DNA from: Flabesymbios commensalis
Lineage: Eukaryota; Annelida; Polychaeta; Terebellida; Flabelligeridae
Length of the DNA stretch: 64,000 nt
NCBI GenBank assembly: GCA_964017125.1
Contig: OZ024909.1
Span: forward strand, 52,020,914-52,084,913
Direction of reading: 5' to 3'
Numbering within the stretch: position 1 is the first letter of the stretch; each line of letters begins with the position of its first letter. Position numbers and translations under genes: made by a program. The notes beneath the pieces were generated by a model that worked only from the letters and a program-made list of their open reading frames with translations, did not search any database and was not told the DNA's origin. Below, piece by piece: positions 11,764-23,168 of the stretch.

Positions 11764-11989
11764 CGATGATTTATTACCAAGGTAGGTAGGTGTGTGTGCG
11801 CATGATATTACTGCAACAGTATGTTCCAGGTTGCCGTTATCATTCTTGTATATAGCTATACTCATCCAAACAGTTTGAATATTTGCACATTGGTGAATAA
11901 ATTGACACTGTATGCATCTTGTTTTATGAATATGTTTTATCCCTTAGTGTCTACCTAATGAAGATGTTTTCTGGTAGTATTCGTAAACA

Positions 11990-12440
11990 AGTTAATGCTA
12001 CTCTGCGACATGCCACTCCGTGACGTCACAGAGTTGCAAATTACTTTATCTACCTGCTAGATTTGTTATTCTCATACACTAATTTCAGACTTCACTGTAA
12101 CTATGATTGAGTGTTTATACGTTTTGCAAAAACTATCATGCCTTAGATAGAAACCATGTGGTGAAATGATTTTTGGCTAAAATGTGTAAAATGCCACTCC
12201 GTGACATGCCACTTTGTGACGTCACGCAGTGGAAACTGGCTCTATCCAACTGCCATACCACCTTAGTTTTCCCACACCCTAACTTTAGATTAGACGGATA
12301 ATCATGACGACCCCTCTCGATGCTTTTTGGCCATGTGCTATGATAATTTAGATGGATAGTATATTTCAGAGATGTCATAAATATTATTCTGTCATCATGA
12401 CAAAATGTATTTTTTTAAATTACCACTGCGTGACAACACA
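11990..12440. repeat. Dispersed short repeats containing TGACGTCA
   Basis: The word ATGCCACTCCGTGACGTCAC occurs at about 12010-12030. Variants lie at about 12191-12226 and a weaker copy near 12422. Two perfect TGACGTCA palindromes lie at 12021-12028 and 12217-12224. Sequence between them is AT-rich and not obviously repeated. Confidence 0.5.
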
Positions 12441-13439
12441 ATTGTTTTACCGCATAGCAGCCTACTACATGCCAACATTGTTTTACTCGAAAGGTATCTT
12501 ACATCATTTCGGAGTGATTCTTAACCAATTGAACATTTAACTTGTTTATCAAAATGACTCCAAGAAACAATTCTAGGAATACAATTTACAACACTGACTT
12601 GAAATGTCGTTCAAGCAAGGATGGTAAAAATATATATCTGTAGTAAGCTAAAAAAAATAGTTCATGAAGCTTGCCCATGTATTTATTAAGGGTATAATTG
12701 GAATTATTAAGTAGATCGCAATAAGATAATGAAAATCTATAGGAATAAAATGGCTTATCATGCCGATGCAATGGAATAGCCCGATACCATATCCTGATAT
12801 ATAGCATCATATATCGATCTTGGTTTATTAATGATACAATTTCATATGTTAACATAATAATGTCATATTGTGATCATAATGTGGGACCTATACACTCATG
12901 GCATTATAAAGTAGCATAATATCTAGATGTTGAAAATGTTAACATTGTTATGAATTATCATAACGTTTTTATTATTGCATACCCTAAAACTAAATTATAA
13001 AGTCAAAGTATAGCTTGATATCTTTATATTTATTTCATATCCGACCATGTACGTACTACATCGAGGTATTGTAATATCATAATTATTATGCTGACACTAA
13101 GATGTTGCAATTTAGTATAATAGTGTCATATATCCTGATATTACGACACCTGGTCAATCCATCAAAATATCCTATCATCACATTACCATGCTGAAGGCTG
13201 AGAGTATTAGACTATATTGTGTCAAATCAGATCCTATACACGCAATAATTATAGTAAATTGCCTATATATTACCTAGATATTATACTCGAAAGTGATGCA
13301 TATCGGCAAAAAAAATATTATAAAAAAGCCTCATTGTCGAGTGTCTTTGAGCCATTTTGTAGTTCAGCGCATGGTAAATAAACAGAGCAATCGGTTCAAC
13401 ATTTATCAGTATCATGCTTGTATACAATAAATTTCCGAG
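12441..13439. other. AT-rich stretch with degenerate CATATCCTGATAT words
   Basis: No gene was recognised. Words such as CCATATCCTGATATA (about 12787) and CATATATCCTGATATTACG (about 13128) recur loosely and resemble those near 25000-25170 and 25720-25810. Open frames here lack splice or domain support. Confidence 0.45.
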
Positions 13440-13760
13440 ATGAAAATGTCCATGATGACTCCAATTATTATGGAATAGGCTTAGCCCCTATTATGTCTTC
13501 GAATATTTGATAGTTGGACCCATGGTTTTAATACTTGGATCATTCGGTTTAATATTCATGAGGGTTATGTGCTTTCTAAGTTGAAACGGCGTGGTGAACC
13601 CAATTATTATGGGACGCCCGCATACTCATACCATACTTATCTCAGTTAGTGGGGATTTGCATGCGGTAAGACTATCAGAGCAATCAGTTAATGTTAAGGA
13701 GTGCGGCCGTGGCCGTGGTGACCCCAAATTTATTATGGAACAACCAGTTTTGTAAGGAGT
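13440..13760. repeat. Three diverged copies of a ~130 bp tandem repeat
   Basis: The phrase CCAATTATTATGG with a preceding GATGACT, GGTGAAC or GGTGACC occurs near 13460, 13598 and 13722, giving a spacing of about 130 bp. The open frame on the minus strand across it is not supported as a gene. Confidence 0.45.
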
Positions 13761-14107
13761 GGAGATTATCGCATGGTCTGACAAGTTTTTAGTGCTATAA
13801 ACTCTTCGATTATGTATTTGGACCAAAATCTCTTGTGATGTTTTCGGGTTATACGTTTTTTTTAATGGGACCACGATTACAAAGATAACGTTTTTCCCAA
13901 CTCCAAGTGGTATCATAACCTGAAGGTGTGGCGTTCTTTTCATGAATTTCCATTCTCGCTGAGATTATTTTTCAAATTATACGTTATCCTCCTGTCTTCA
14001 GCAGGCTTTATACAGTCCAGCCATACACACAATAGGACAATTGATCATACATTATATTCATTTCGCACTTCCAAGTAACAAGTAATTTATTTCTGATGAT
14101 CTTTTTT

Positions 14108-14350
14108 AACCCTTTACCCGCAAAATTATTCAATTTGAATTTTCACCCACTTGAAGCTGTGTCTCGCTGACGCGATCCACAACTTCAAGTGAGTGAAAAT
14201 TATTCATATTTGATAAAATGGAGGTCAACTCTTTTCAAATCTTGCTGGTTGCTGTCACATTTTATTTTCAACATATTTAAAATGTGGTATTTAATGTGCT
14301 AATAAAAAATGAAAACCCGAATATATGCGGCACCAGCGGTTAAAGGGTTA
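14108..14350 (+). mobile_element. AACCCTTTA-ended MITE, best-preserved copy
   Basis: Terminal inverted repeats read AACCCTTTACCCGC at the left and GCGGTTAAAGGGTT at the right. Near the left end is a 60-70 bp hairpin: TTTTCACCCACTTGAAG faces CTTCAAGTGAGTGAAAA around a GCTGACGCG loop. No protein is encoded. This is a short non-autonomous DNA element. Confidence 0.75.
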
Positions 14351-15080
14351 AAGGTAAGACAAACTTGCCAGGAGAGAGGTGGCTAAAAGACATACACTTA
14401 GTTGCATGAGCTCTGATTATATACGTCAATTTACAGATATGTAATATATACAATTGAATTATTTTAATTGAGATAAAATGCAATTTATTAACAGGGATTA
14501 TTTTTTTATATTATCCGAAGAAATACGCTGGTAGCCTCTAAAGTATGTGAAAATATGGTGTAACCATTTGGGGCCTAGTATCATATTGTGGTAATGTCTC
14601 ATATCGTATTAGTATGATTTCATGAGTGATGATGATATTTATTCATGATGACAGTAACTGTGGGTTGACACATCTTTATTTATCTTCTTATATTTCATAT
14701 ACATCAGTTATATACACATACATATCTCAAGCGAACTAAACTGCTCAACTCAACTCAAACTCTAATGAAACTCAAACTGTAACTGAATGGACTCAAAACA
14801 TGACGAACTAAAACTCAACTGAGCTTCAAACTCGTCCCGCTTGCCTAGCTTATAGGGAGAGGCAGGGCGGTAAAATGGCGCGGAACCAGCCACAGACCAG
14901 CGTCCCTAATTAAAGCAGATCCCGGCACATACCTAGATAATCCAGGGAATAACGTAAACAATTAGGTGGTATCTGTCCTGGTACTTTGAGCGACGCTTGT
15001 TCCCTACTGTGAAGACAGTTTTATGGCGGTGGCTGGATCTGACCGTTGCCTGTGGTCTGCACTAATTTACCCAAACACAT
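14351..15080. other. No gene recognised
   Basis: AT-rich sequence with a few CTCAACT-type words near 14740-14830. No exon, RNA gene or repeat with clear borders was seen. Confidence 0.4.
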
Positions 15081-15555
15081 TTAAAGAGACCCCTTGGGAT
15101 GAGACATTTTCAATGTTGTCAATTGAAATAGTTAAATTTCCAGGTCGTATATTGCCATGTAAACAAAACAAGTCAGCAATATACAGAAGTTTACACCCCA
15201 TATTCCCACGTATTAGACGAGAAGATCAAAACAATCGCCGCTAACTGGTGTCTGATTGGTGTCTTATAGCCAGGACATGAGGTGATACACCTGCAACACT
15301 GATTGTCTGCCCAACGCTGGGCCGACGGCATCACCATGTGGCCCAATGTTGTGGGAACATTTAACCGTCCTTTAGCAAGTGTTTAGGTGTACAAAAAGTT
15401 TGTTTGGGTTTTAAGCGGTTTCATAGAAATGTTGATAAAAAATATTTTTTTAAATCTAAAAATCCTCAAAAAAATAAAATCATGATCTTGGGAATACACT
15501 ACTTCACTACAAAACTAAAAACGAAAATTTATGTTATCCCAAGGGGCTGCTTTAA
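15081..15555 (-). mobile_element. TTAA-flanked MITE, copy 1
   Basis: The element lies between TTAA at 15081-15084 and TTAA at 15552-15555. Ends read AGAGACCCCTTGGGATGA and, inverted, AGCAGCCCCTTGGGAT. It shares its interior with copies at 17299 and 21405. The shared parts include a palindromic core with CCAACGCTGGGCCGACGGC, and a stretch on VCGGT-type ends is absent. TTAA targets are typical of piggyBac-like transposition; no transposase is encoded, so the superfamily is inferred. Confidence 0.75.
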
Positions 15556-15950
15556 CCCTTTCTTTGTGAAACTAGTATGAAGATCTGAGCACAAATATAG
15601 CACTGGCCTTGATCTTGGCATTTGAAAATGACATTTTGTGTTCACTCTACTATGTGTATGACATAGGCTATACGCTTCTATCAATTTAATTTTCAATATA
15701 TGACAAATGGGAGAGGAGCATCGATTTTTTTATGGCAGCCATATTGGAATAGCTCAAAAATAGTATTCCGATCGAAAAAAATTTGGTATGACATGGTATT
15801 AACTATATCCCATACTAGCTGTGTGCAAATTTTGACACTTGTATCCAGTTCGGGAACATTTCTGACCATTTCTGAAGGCTTATGAATCCCACCAGTTCCT
15901 GAGGCCCCGCTAATTGGCCAGCAAGATATCGATAGTTACTAGGTACCGAT

Positions 15951-16260
15951 GGGCGGCCCTAGGGTAGTGGTTAGCACCGCTGCCTTTCACGCGGGGTTCG
16001 TTTCCCGTCTCGGCGGTTTGAAATAAACAAAAATGTTTCTCCCCCATCCACTCGTAAAACTCGAGAAAAAGGACTGTGGGCAGCCTCCATGACCGAGAGG
16101 TAGCGTGCTCAGCCTCAGACCTCCAGAGTTTGAATTTCGAATCCTGTGTCTGGAGTGCAGTGTCATCTCACTCATCTCACCATATCGTGGCCCAATCTAG
16201 CTTGTATGTGCACAAAAGTGGCCTTAGCAGCCCGATTCATTTCATTTACTTTCATTTCCC
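15951..16260 (+). mobile_element. Dimeric tRNA-derived SINE, near full length
   Basis: The first unit, GGTAGTGGTTAGCACCGCTG followed by a GGTTCGTTTCC B-box, resembles tRNA-Glu/Asp. A linker with CCCCATCCACTCG leads to a second tRNA-like unit (GACCGAGAGGTAGCGTGCTC and B-box TTCGAATCC). A tail with CATCTCACCAT, TGTGCACAAAAGTGG and CATTTCATTT closes it. Other copies lie at 20136, 31323, 31925, 40625 (split), 50770, 51690 and 62857. Confidence 0.8.
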
Positions 16261-16329
16261 TAAATTTTACTTGGTACCGGTATAATCCATTCTCAGTCGC
16301 TCAGGTCAACCCCGCTCTCTCTCTGTAAC

Positions 16330-16820
16330 CACACGCCATGTTTCGACAAAAACTGCTCATTTTGAGCAGTTTTGTTGATATAACAACTGTAGGCTTATAA
16401 ACACGCTTGAGTGTCCTGAATATATATGGCAAATATAAAACACCACTACTCCGCCACATATGAGTTTATATTCACATAGAAATAGAAAACATTCAATGGA
16501 TTACTTTTTCTGCCTACGCGCTGCTGTGAGAAGGTCCATGTTTACGTTTTTCTGACAGAATTTACAATCGGCTTCAAAACACTGGCAAATATAAATCACT
16601 GAATGACATGCGAATTGTGCTGGTTCAATTTATCCACTACTAAACAGAATAAATAGCCCTTACCTGTAACAAACTCTAAAATCAAATTAAATATTGAAAA
16701 AAGGATAAGTAATGAGTTGAAGTGAACACCAAAATAGTTCCGTGGTTATAGGAATGGTTATAAAATCACGTGGTAACGCTCACTAACGGCTGATAAATCT
16801 GGTCAATCGCCATGCGTGCA
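16330..16820. repeat. Diverged direct duplication, first copy
   Basis: Segments here recur in the same order at 17855-18280. One contains TTGATATAACAACTGTA and another AAAATAGTTCCG followed by ACGGCTGATAAATC. Between the two copies lies the TTAA MITE copy 2. No coding sequence was recognised. Confidence 0.45.
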
Positions 16821-17298
16821 TACGGCGAAATGAGCGTGTGGTATCAGATATATAATCTCTGAGGTCAGAATGGGTATAATCATGAATAAGGTCAATGCTG
16901 CAAACATCAGGTCATAGCTGAGACACTGGGTAATATTGTCTATGTATCATATCTATGTAAAATTTAAAGACCTAGATCACGCATGTGTCTGTTTCTGGTT
17001 ATATCCTGGTTATATCCCCAGTTGGCTTTATCTATGTAATCCGCGCGGTGCTCTTTGTGTGTAGACCCTATGGATTTGGCCAGTTGTTGGTACACAGTGA
17101 ACTACTCGTTAATTTATATGTCCATAACATAGGTGCTATATAACATATATCACTGGCCATAAATCATCGGAATCGATCGCTAATGTGTATTGACATTACA
17201 AAGTCTTAGTTATAGATTTGTCACATAGGCCTACATGACATTGTGTTTATTGTCGCTCAAGTCAACCACCGCTAGCAGTTTCTTTATGCAGGCATTAT
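16821..17298. other. No gene recognised
   Basis: Plain sequence between the duplicated block and the second TTAA MITE. No repeat or exon with support. Confidence 0.4.
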
Positions 17299-17849
17299 TT
17301 AAAGCAGCTCCTTGTGATGACATCAATTTTCTTTTTTAGTTTTGTAATGAAGTAGTGTATCCCGCAGATGATGATTTTTTTCACAGTTTTTAAATTTAAA
17401 AAAATATTTTTTATCAACATTTCTATGAACCCGCTTAAAACCCAAACAATTTTTTTGTATACCTTAACACTTGCTAAGGGACAGTTGAATGTTCCTACAG
17501 CATTGGGCCACAGGTTGATGCCGTCGGCCCAGCGTTGGCCAGACAATCAGTGTTGCAGGTCTATCACCCATGTCTTGACTATAAGACACCAATTAGCGGC
17601 GATTGCTTTGATCTCACCGTCCAAGACGTGGGAATATGTGGTGTAAAGTGCTGTATATTTCTGACTTGTTTTGTTTACATGGCAACATACGACCTGGAAA
17701 TATAACTATTTCACTCTTTTTCGGTGCTTTAAAATTGTTTTTTGACTTTTTTGTATTTTTAGTTAAGATCATTAGGCTATATAGCTTCATATAAATTAAA
17801 TTTTAAAATTGACAAATTAAAAATGATTAATCCCAAGGAGTTTCTTTAA
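17299..17849 (+). mobile_element. TTAA-flanked MITE, copy 2
   Basis: Bordered by TTAA at 17299-17302 and 17846-17849. The left end is AGCAGCTCCTTGTGATGACA; the right end reads AATCCCAAGGAGTTTC before TTAA. Its interior matches copies 1 and 3 in opposite orientation, including ATAAGACACCAATTAGCGGC. The open frame inside it is a chance product. Confidence 0.75.
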
Positions 17850-17854
17850 TGGCA

Positions 17855-18620
17855 AAAACGGCCCATTTAAGCTGTTTTATTGCTACGACCTGTTATAACA
17901 ACTGTAACAGCCGCGACATATGACTTTTCTATTCTCAGAGAATTAGAAAAACTTCGCATGTTGGGAAAATCGCCGATGTGTCTGCGCCATTTTTGACCTT
18001 GGTGTACCTTACCGAATGTTCGCCGATTGTTGTGCGCTGCTCGGCGCTGTTCGGCGATATAGATGGTTCTTGACGACGAAACATCGGAAGAAAATTCCCA
18101 TTGCATGCATTGCCATTTGTGTGTGCATCGAGAAAGTATCGAGATGCCTAAAAAGCCCCGTGGGACCATGAAATAAATAACGAATTGAAGTGGAAGTCAG
18201 GTAAATGTAAAATAGTTCCGCGGCTGGTTAATAAACAGAGTAAAACAGATATTATAACGGCTGATAAATCGATAACATGATTTATAATAATTATTTTGTA
18301 ACAAAGCGGGCACCAATCTTAAGTTGTCGTTTTCAATAACGCCCAATCCATTACAAAATACTTGCGATGTCTATACCTATAAAACAAGATTAAATAATTA
18401 GTAAATCGGCCCGCACATCTTAAACCAGACAGCACATTGTATATATCACATTGTAAATTAATTACAATTTCAATAACAACACGACCAAGCATCTAAGTTA
18501 CCCCTAACTATGTCTAGGCTTAGTTATCACCGAATGTTTGGCGAATGCGGTGAGCTGTTCGGGGATATATCGCCGAAGTTGGTTGGTGGTTCTTGGCGAG
18601 AAAAACAACGAGAAAAATAT
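17855..18620. repeat. Diverged direct duplication, second copy, with a further partial repeat
   Basis: 17855-18280 repeats blocks of 16330-16820. Within it, a GC-richer block at 18010-18080 (ACCGAATGTTCGCCGA, GCTGTTCGGCGATATAGATGG) recurs at 18528-18600 as ACCGAATGTTTGGCGAA and GCTGTTCGGGGATATA. None of it looks coding. Confidence 0.45.
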
Positions 18621-19622
18621 CCATGTAAGCATTGAGGACTTCAGTGTTTCCTGAAGTTATGGTGAAGCATGTCGATTAGACCTATGTGGGTACTTAGCAG
18701 ATCAGCTGCTGCATAAATGCTAAAACAACTTGCATTAAGTACCATATGGGCCCTTTCTACATTTTATACATACAAAAATTATGACAATAACCAGATTCGT
18801 GTGTTAGATTATACGCATACAATATTTGTATGTAGGAGTTATAAACTTATCACGTTGCTAAAAAACGTAATATATATCGCAGTGGAATTTCCCTGTTCAC
18901 ATAATAAGCATGATGTATATATATAGACTACACGTACTGCATCACAGGTGAACCTTAGATATAGATTACACATTTTTTTTATAAAATGCATGACAATATA
19001 CATTATGTAATATTAGTAATTTATTCGATAGTACATTTAGTAACAAAGGAAATAAAAATACAATATTTAGTGAACACAAAATCATTTTCAGAATATTTAA
19101 AATTGGTTAAGGCATCGTTGCTATAAAACGTTCTAGGAATAATAATCCATTGAACAACATATTTTCAGTAATTATAAATACAAGATATTGTCAATTCAAA
19201 ATGTGATCATAAATAACTTATGTTTCAAGTTCATTTCCGTGCTTGTTCATGAATTAATTTAGACAAGAAAAACGACTGATGACGTAGACTTGACCAAATG
19301 TGTCATGTCAGTAGCTGTTGTGTGGGGACTTGAGTCTGGAGATTTGTTGATGTTGTATAGCGAATGCAAAACTCCATTACAAGATCAAAAAGGGTAAAAC
19401 AATTATTTATGTCATCCGGCAGTCAATAAATGTGACAGATGCACACCCCTATGTCTGGTCACTTTTTAGACATCAAAATTACAGGATCTTTTGTATGTGT
19501 GGTTTGATGATAAACATTCTTACTGTATTTACTGTATTGAAAAACGATATGCTTTTTTTTGTTTGTTATGCATTCATATGTTAGTTTTAATGGATATACG
19601 ATGTAGAGCCAAAGCAGGCCAT
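18621..19622. other. AT-rich, no gene recognised
   Basis: Short open frames at 18717-18926 and 19491-19697 lack domains and splice context. The block AACCTTAGATATAGATTACACA near 18952 recurs inverted near 19740, so part of this stretch may be an old inverted duplication. Confidence 0.4.
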
Positions 19623-19712
19623 CCCAGCAAACATGAGACGTTGGGTCATAGTTGGTTTACTGTTGGCCCACCGTCTACGAAGTTGGACCAACACTAATCC
19701 AGCGTTGGGACA
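19623..19712. repeat. Foldback fragment starting CCCAGCAAACATG
   Basis: It opens with the CCCAGCAAACA end typical of the ~110 bp MITE family at 23169 and 52268. Its interior, GTTGGCCCACCGTCTACGA, is a different variant that matches 3436-3502 better. The right end is not clear. Confidence 0.5.
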
Positions 19713-20135
19713 ACGCATGCATTTTATAAAAAAAAATGTGTAATCTATATCTAAGGTTTATCTGTGATGCAGTACGTGTAGTCTATATATGCTCGATGGG
19801 ATATGACGCTCACATTACAGTAAACATTTACTATCTAACTAAGTGATTTAATCATTTTTATAAATCTTTGAAATCGGAATACCCTCGACGTGGCTGGAAC
19901 TACTACATCCAGTCTTCCCACCTGAACAGGCTGTAAGTTTAATTTTATTTTTGCCGAAAAGTATTATAAAAACAGTTCCTTTTGAAACTGCATACATCTG
20001 TCACACATGCAAGACGCGCAAATCACATGCAAACCATAATGCCTTGACAGCTCGCCTACTTATCCCTGCTCATTTATCCCCATTATTACACAACTCTTGG
20101 TACCCATGAATTTCTCCTCACACCTCTCAACAGAA
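19713..20135. other. No gene recognised
   Basis: A short patch at 19870-19925 reads as possible coding sequence in two frames and ends at a GTAAGT, but there is no good acceptor and no recognised family. Nothing else was seen. Confidence 0.35.
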
Positions 20136-20347
20136 ATAGTGGTGGCCCTGCTGCATTGGTTTAAGCTGCCTGCTTGGAAAGTCGGAGATCGCGGCTTCGT
20201 CTCCCGCTTTGGCATTCAAGTTTCTAGAAACAAAATGTGTCTTCTCCGTCTGGAGGAGAGTGTCATCTCCTTCATCTCGCCATCGTCAGGCCCAATTTAG
20301 CTTACATGTGCACAAAAGTGGCTTATAACCCCATTAATTTCATTTCT
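20136..20347 (+). mobile_element. SINE copy with a different head
   Basis: The tail (CATCTCGCCATCGTCAGGCCC, then TGTGCACAAAAGTGG and ATTTCATTTCT) matches the dimeric SINE. The upstream part, GGTTTAAGCTGCCTGCTTGG followed by GGCTTCGTCTCCCGC, is another tRNA-like head. It is probably a subfamily or mosaic. Confidence 0.6.
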
Positions 20348-20518
20348 CTTATCAGAAAGGCTCTTGTATTGTGTCCTGCTCCAATGTTTGTTTAACGTCG
20401 GCTTCGGTATGCCAGCGCTGATACAATATTAACTTGTGAGGAATACAAATAAACGCCAAATTCTAGGGTACGGTTATGTATTCATGTATGTAGGCCATTT
20501 CAAAGCTCGTTAGCAGGC

Positions 20519-20690
20519 AATCAGGAAGGCAGACAGCCAGGCAGATAGGCAGGCAGGCAGAGAGCCATGCAGGCGGAGAGCCATGCAGGCAGGCAGGCAG
20601 GCGGGCAGGCAGGCGGGCAGGCAGGCAGGCAGGCAGGCAGGTGGAGAGCCATGCAGGCGGACAGCCATGCAGCCAGCCAGCCAGCAAGCT
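20519..20690. repeat. GGCA tetranucleotide array with GAGAGCCATGCAGGCG inserts
   Basis: Mostly CAGG/GCAG repeats, interrupted by several copies of AGAGCCATGCAGGCGG. Open frames rich in Ala-Gly-Arg or Leu-Pro-Ala on both strands arise from the repeat and are not genes. Confidence 0.9.
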
Positions 20691-20699
20691 TTTTATCAT

Positions 20700-21404
20700 T
20701 ATAATATTAATAGCATATTACTGTATGCAGGTATTGACCTCGTTATAACTATTAAAGGAGAGATGGTAGTGAATGAAGCGGAAGCTGAAAAGACAGCTAA
20801 TCAGCTCGATCAAACTGGTGAAGGATTAACAATCAGGAAATAGTCGTTCAACTTCTAGGGAAGAATAAGCTGTATTTTTATTCAATATTTCCCATGCCAG
20901 ATCGGTTAGTCACATCAAAAGCAAAAAATAGCACTTTATTTTCCCTACAGCCAGAATGTATCAATAATTTACATACTATAGATCTGGTAATTTTCACGTG
21001 TTTAGATTTTCACCTAAATTTCACGATTTGGGGACTTTTCGTGAAAAAAATGACTCATTTCTATGATAGTAGCGTTATTATAATAATATTTTTCGCGATA
21101 TTTTGTCCTCCTCGCGTAATTCGCGCAAATTAAAAACTCGCGAACATCACCAGATCTATAGATATACACTAAAGATTCCTTGTACGTTGTTAAAACCAAA
21201 GCTAGCATGTTACTGTTATTTTCCCCATGTGCGCCCTGCATGTTTTGTATGCGCACCCCAAGTGCACCAGCAATATAATTAATAACACGCGGTGTAGACC
21301 TGAAATATATCTGACGTATAAAGACGGTCCCCGCGCTGAAAGAGTTAAAGGTCAGACTCACCCCTATCCCCGGACAATTACCTGATTACAATAATATCTC
21401 ATGT
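20700..21404. other. No gene recognised
   Basis: Includes a relic ACGTATAAAGACGG near 21315 related to the 5246 palindrome. Open frames on both strands overlap and have no domain support. Confidence 0.4.
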
Positions 21405-22067
21405 TAAAGGGACCTCTTGGGATGAGACATTTTCAATGTTGACAATTTAGAAAATTTAATTTATTTGAAGCTATATAGCATACTGATCTTAACTGAAAAT
21501 ACGAAAAAGTCAAAAAACAAATTTAAAGCACCGAAAAAGAGTGAAATAGTTGTATGTTCAGGTAGTATATTGCCATGTAAACAAAACAAGTCAGCAATAT
21601 TCAGCACTTTACATCACATATTCCCACGTATCAGACGGTAAGATCAGAGCAGTCGCCGCTAATTGGTGTCTTATAGTCAGGACACGGGAGGACAAACCTG
21701 CAGCACTGATTGTTTACCCAACGCTGGGCCGATGCCATGAGTAGTAGTAGTAGTAGTATAATTTATTATAGGCACATGTGTACATTTTTTACAACATTTT
21801 CAGTATACAATAGAAAAAATACACCCGGCCCTTAGGGCCTATAAGTGACCCATGAGCATGTGGCCCAATGCTGTGAAAGCATTCAATCGTCCTTCAGGTA
21901 TACAAATAGTTTGTTTGGGTCACTTCTGGTTTCATACAAATGTTGATTAAAAATATTTGTAAAAATATAAAAATTCTGAAAAAAAATGAAAACATGATCC
22001 GCGGGATACACTACTTCAGTACGGAATTAAAAACGAAAATTGATGTCATCCCAAGGAGCTGCTTTAA
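21405..22067 (-). mobile_element. TTAA-flanked MITE, copy 3, carrying an insertion
   Basis: Bordered by TTAA at 21405-21408 and 22064-22067, with ends AGGGACCTCTTGGGATGAGA and, inverted, AGCAGCTCCTTGGGATGACA. Removing the 21742-21849 insertion restores alignment with copies 1 and 2. Confidence 0.75.
21742..21849 (-). mobile_element. Retroelement 3' end inserted in the MITE, 7 bp target duplication
   Basis: 108 bp between direct repeats CCATGAG (21735-21741 and 21850-21856). Read on the minus strand it ends with AATAAATTATAC and a (TAC)n run, which looks like the 3' tail of a short LINE or SINE. The host MITE sequence on either side is continuous with the other copies. It is clearly younger than the MITE. 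Confidence 0.75.
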
Positions 22068-22559
22068 GCTTCCATGGATGACTTAATTTTAAAAAAAAAT
22101 GGAATAAAATATTATTGTTAATGAAAACTGTCACCTCAGTTCTACCAGAATAGCCTTAATACTTTTGTAATCATTTGCTCCTGAGATATTAACATAAATA
22201 TTATACACGTTCCTCCTATGTAGGCTATAGCACCATGCATGTTATGATTTTGGCGGGTGGCTTATTGCTTTTTTTATTTCATGTTGCTGGACGTGTGACT
22301 ATTGTCATTATTGCAAGGCCACTATGTTTTTTCTCTGTTTTAGATGAGCCGCGCATAACAAAAAAAACATTTCTTCCGAGCGTATGCATTGGATGGTTGC
22401 CAATTTATGAAAACAAGTTTGATTCAGGAGAATTTTTTTTTTGGCTTGCTTTTTTATCGCCCTCATTAACAGTGATTACCATTTTTTAAAATAGGTCGAA
22501 CGTTTATTGCATACAAAAGAAAGCATTTTGATAGCGATAAATATACAACAGATATATGG
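22068..22559. other. AT-rich; left member of a flanking duplication
   Basis: The block with TTTTGGCTTGCTTTTTTATCG and CCCTCATTAACA (about 22440-22475) recurs diverged at about 22905-22930. The two copies flank the 61 bp array. The 84-residue open frame is not supported as a gene. Confidence 0.4.
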
Positions 22560-22800
22560 AAGGTCAAAATGATACTCTTTATTGGCCCATTGTCAGAGGC
22601 TATCGAATACGAATACAAAATACCGTGCCATTATCGAAATGATTACTGTTTATTCTCCCGTTGTCAGAGGCTACCGTAATACGTGCCATTATCAAAATGA
22701 TTACTCTTTATTGACCCACTGTCAGAGACTATCGTAAAACCGTGCCATTATCAAAATGATTACTATTTATTGGCCCATTGTCAGAGACTAACGTTGGATT
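22560..22800. repeat. ~61 bp tandem repeat, four copies
   Basis: The unit contains AAAATGATTACTCTTTATTG, then CCCATTGTCAGAGGCTATCG and CCGTGCCATTATC. Copies begin near 22566, 22636, 22694 and 22755. Confidence 0.75.
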
Positions 22801-23168
22801 GTTGCCGATTTTCAAAAGTTAATTTCGGGAGATAAAAAAACATTTCGAAAAAACAAGTTTATTTTAGGAGATAAAAAACGTTTTTCCAGCTATGTTTTTT
22901 TTGCTTGTTTTTTTCGTAGCCCTCATTAACTTTTCTAGAAATTTGTCCAGTGTTTTTTTTACTTCGTCGTCCTCGATAATTTTTTTCCAAAAATAGGTTG
23001 AATATTTTTTAATGTTTTTTTTTCGCTCTCCCTCAATAAATTTTAGATTTTTCTGATCTAAAACAGATAAATAAAACTTAGTGGCCAACAATTTGACCAA
23101 AATGCTGATTTACTAATTAAACGTCATATTCGTCCCCGTTGAGAAAATATTGACGCAAACATTCTGAT
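22801..23168. other. T-rich stretch, right member of the flanking duplication
   Basis: Contains the second copy of the GCTTG(T)n-CCCTCATTAAC block. The open frame on the minus strand is lysine-rich low complexity and is not supported. Confidence 0.4.

Noticed and set aside
15951-16150. Free-standing tRNA genes in the tRNA-like segments
   Set aside because: The segments lack complete cloverleaf stems and occur only within the SINE family.
19870-19926. Short possible exon ending at GTAAGT
   Set aside because: No acceptor nearby, two competing frames and no recognised family.
20463-20843. Leu/Pro/Ala-rich and Ala/Gly/Arg-rich open frames
   Set aside because: Products of the GGCA tetranucleotide array.
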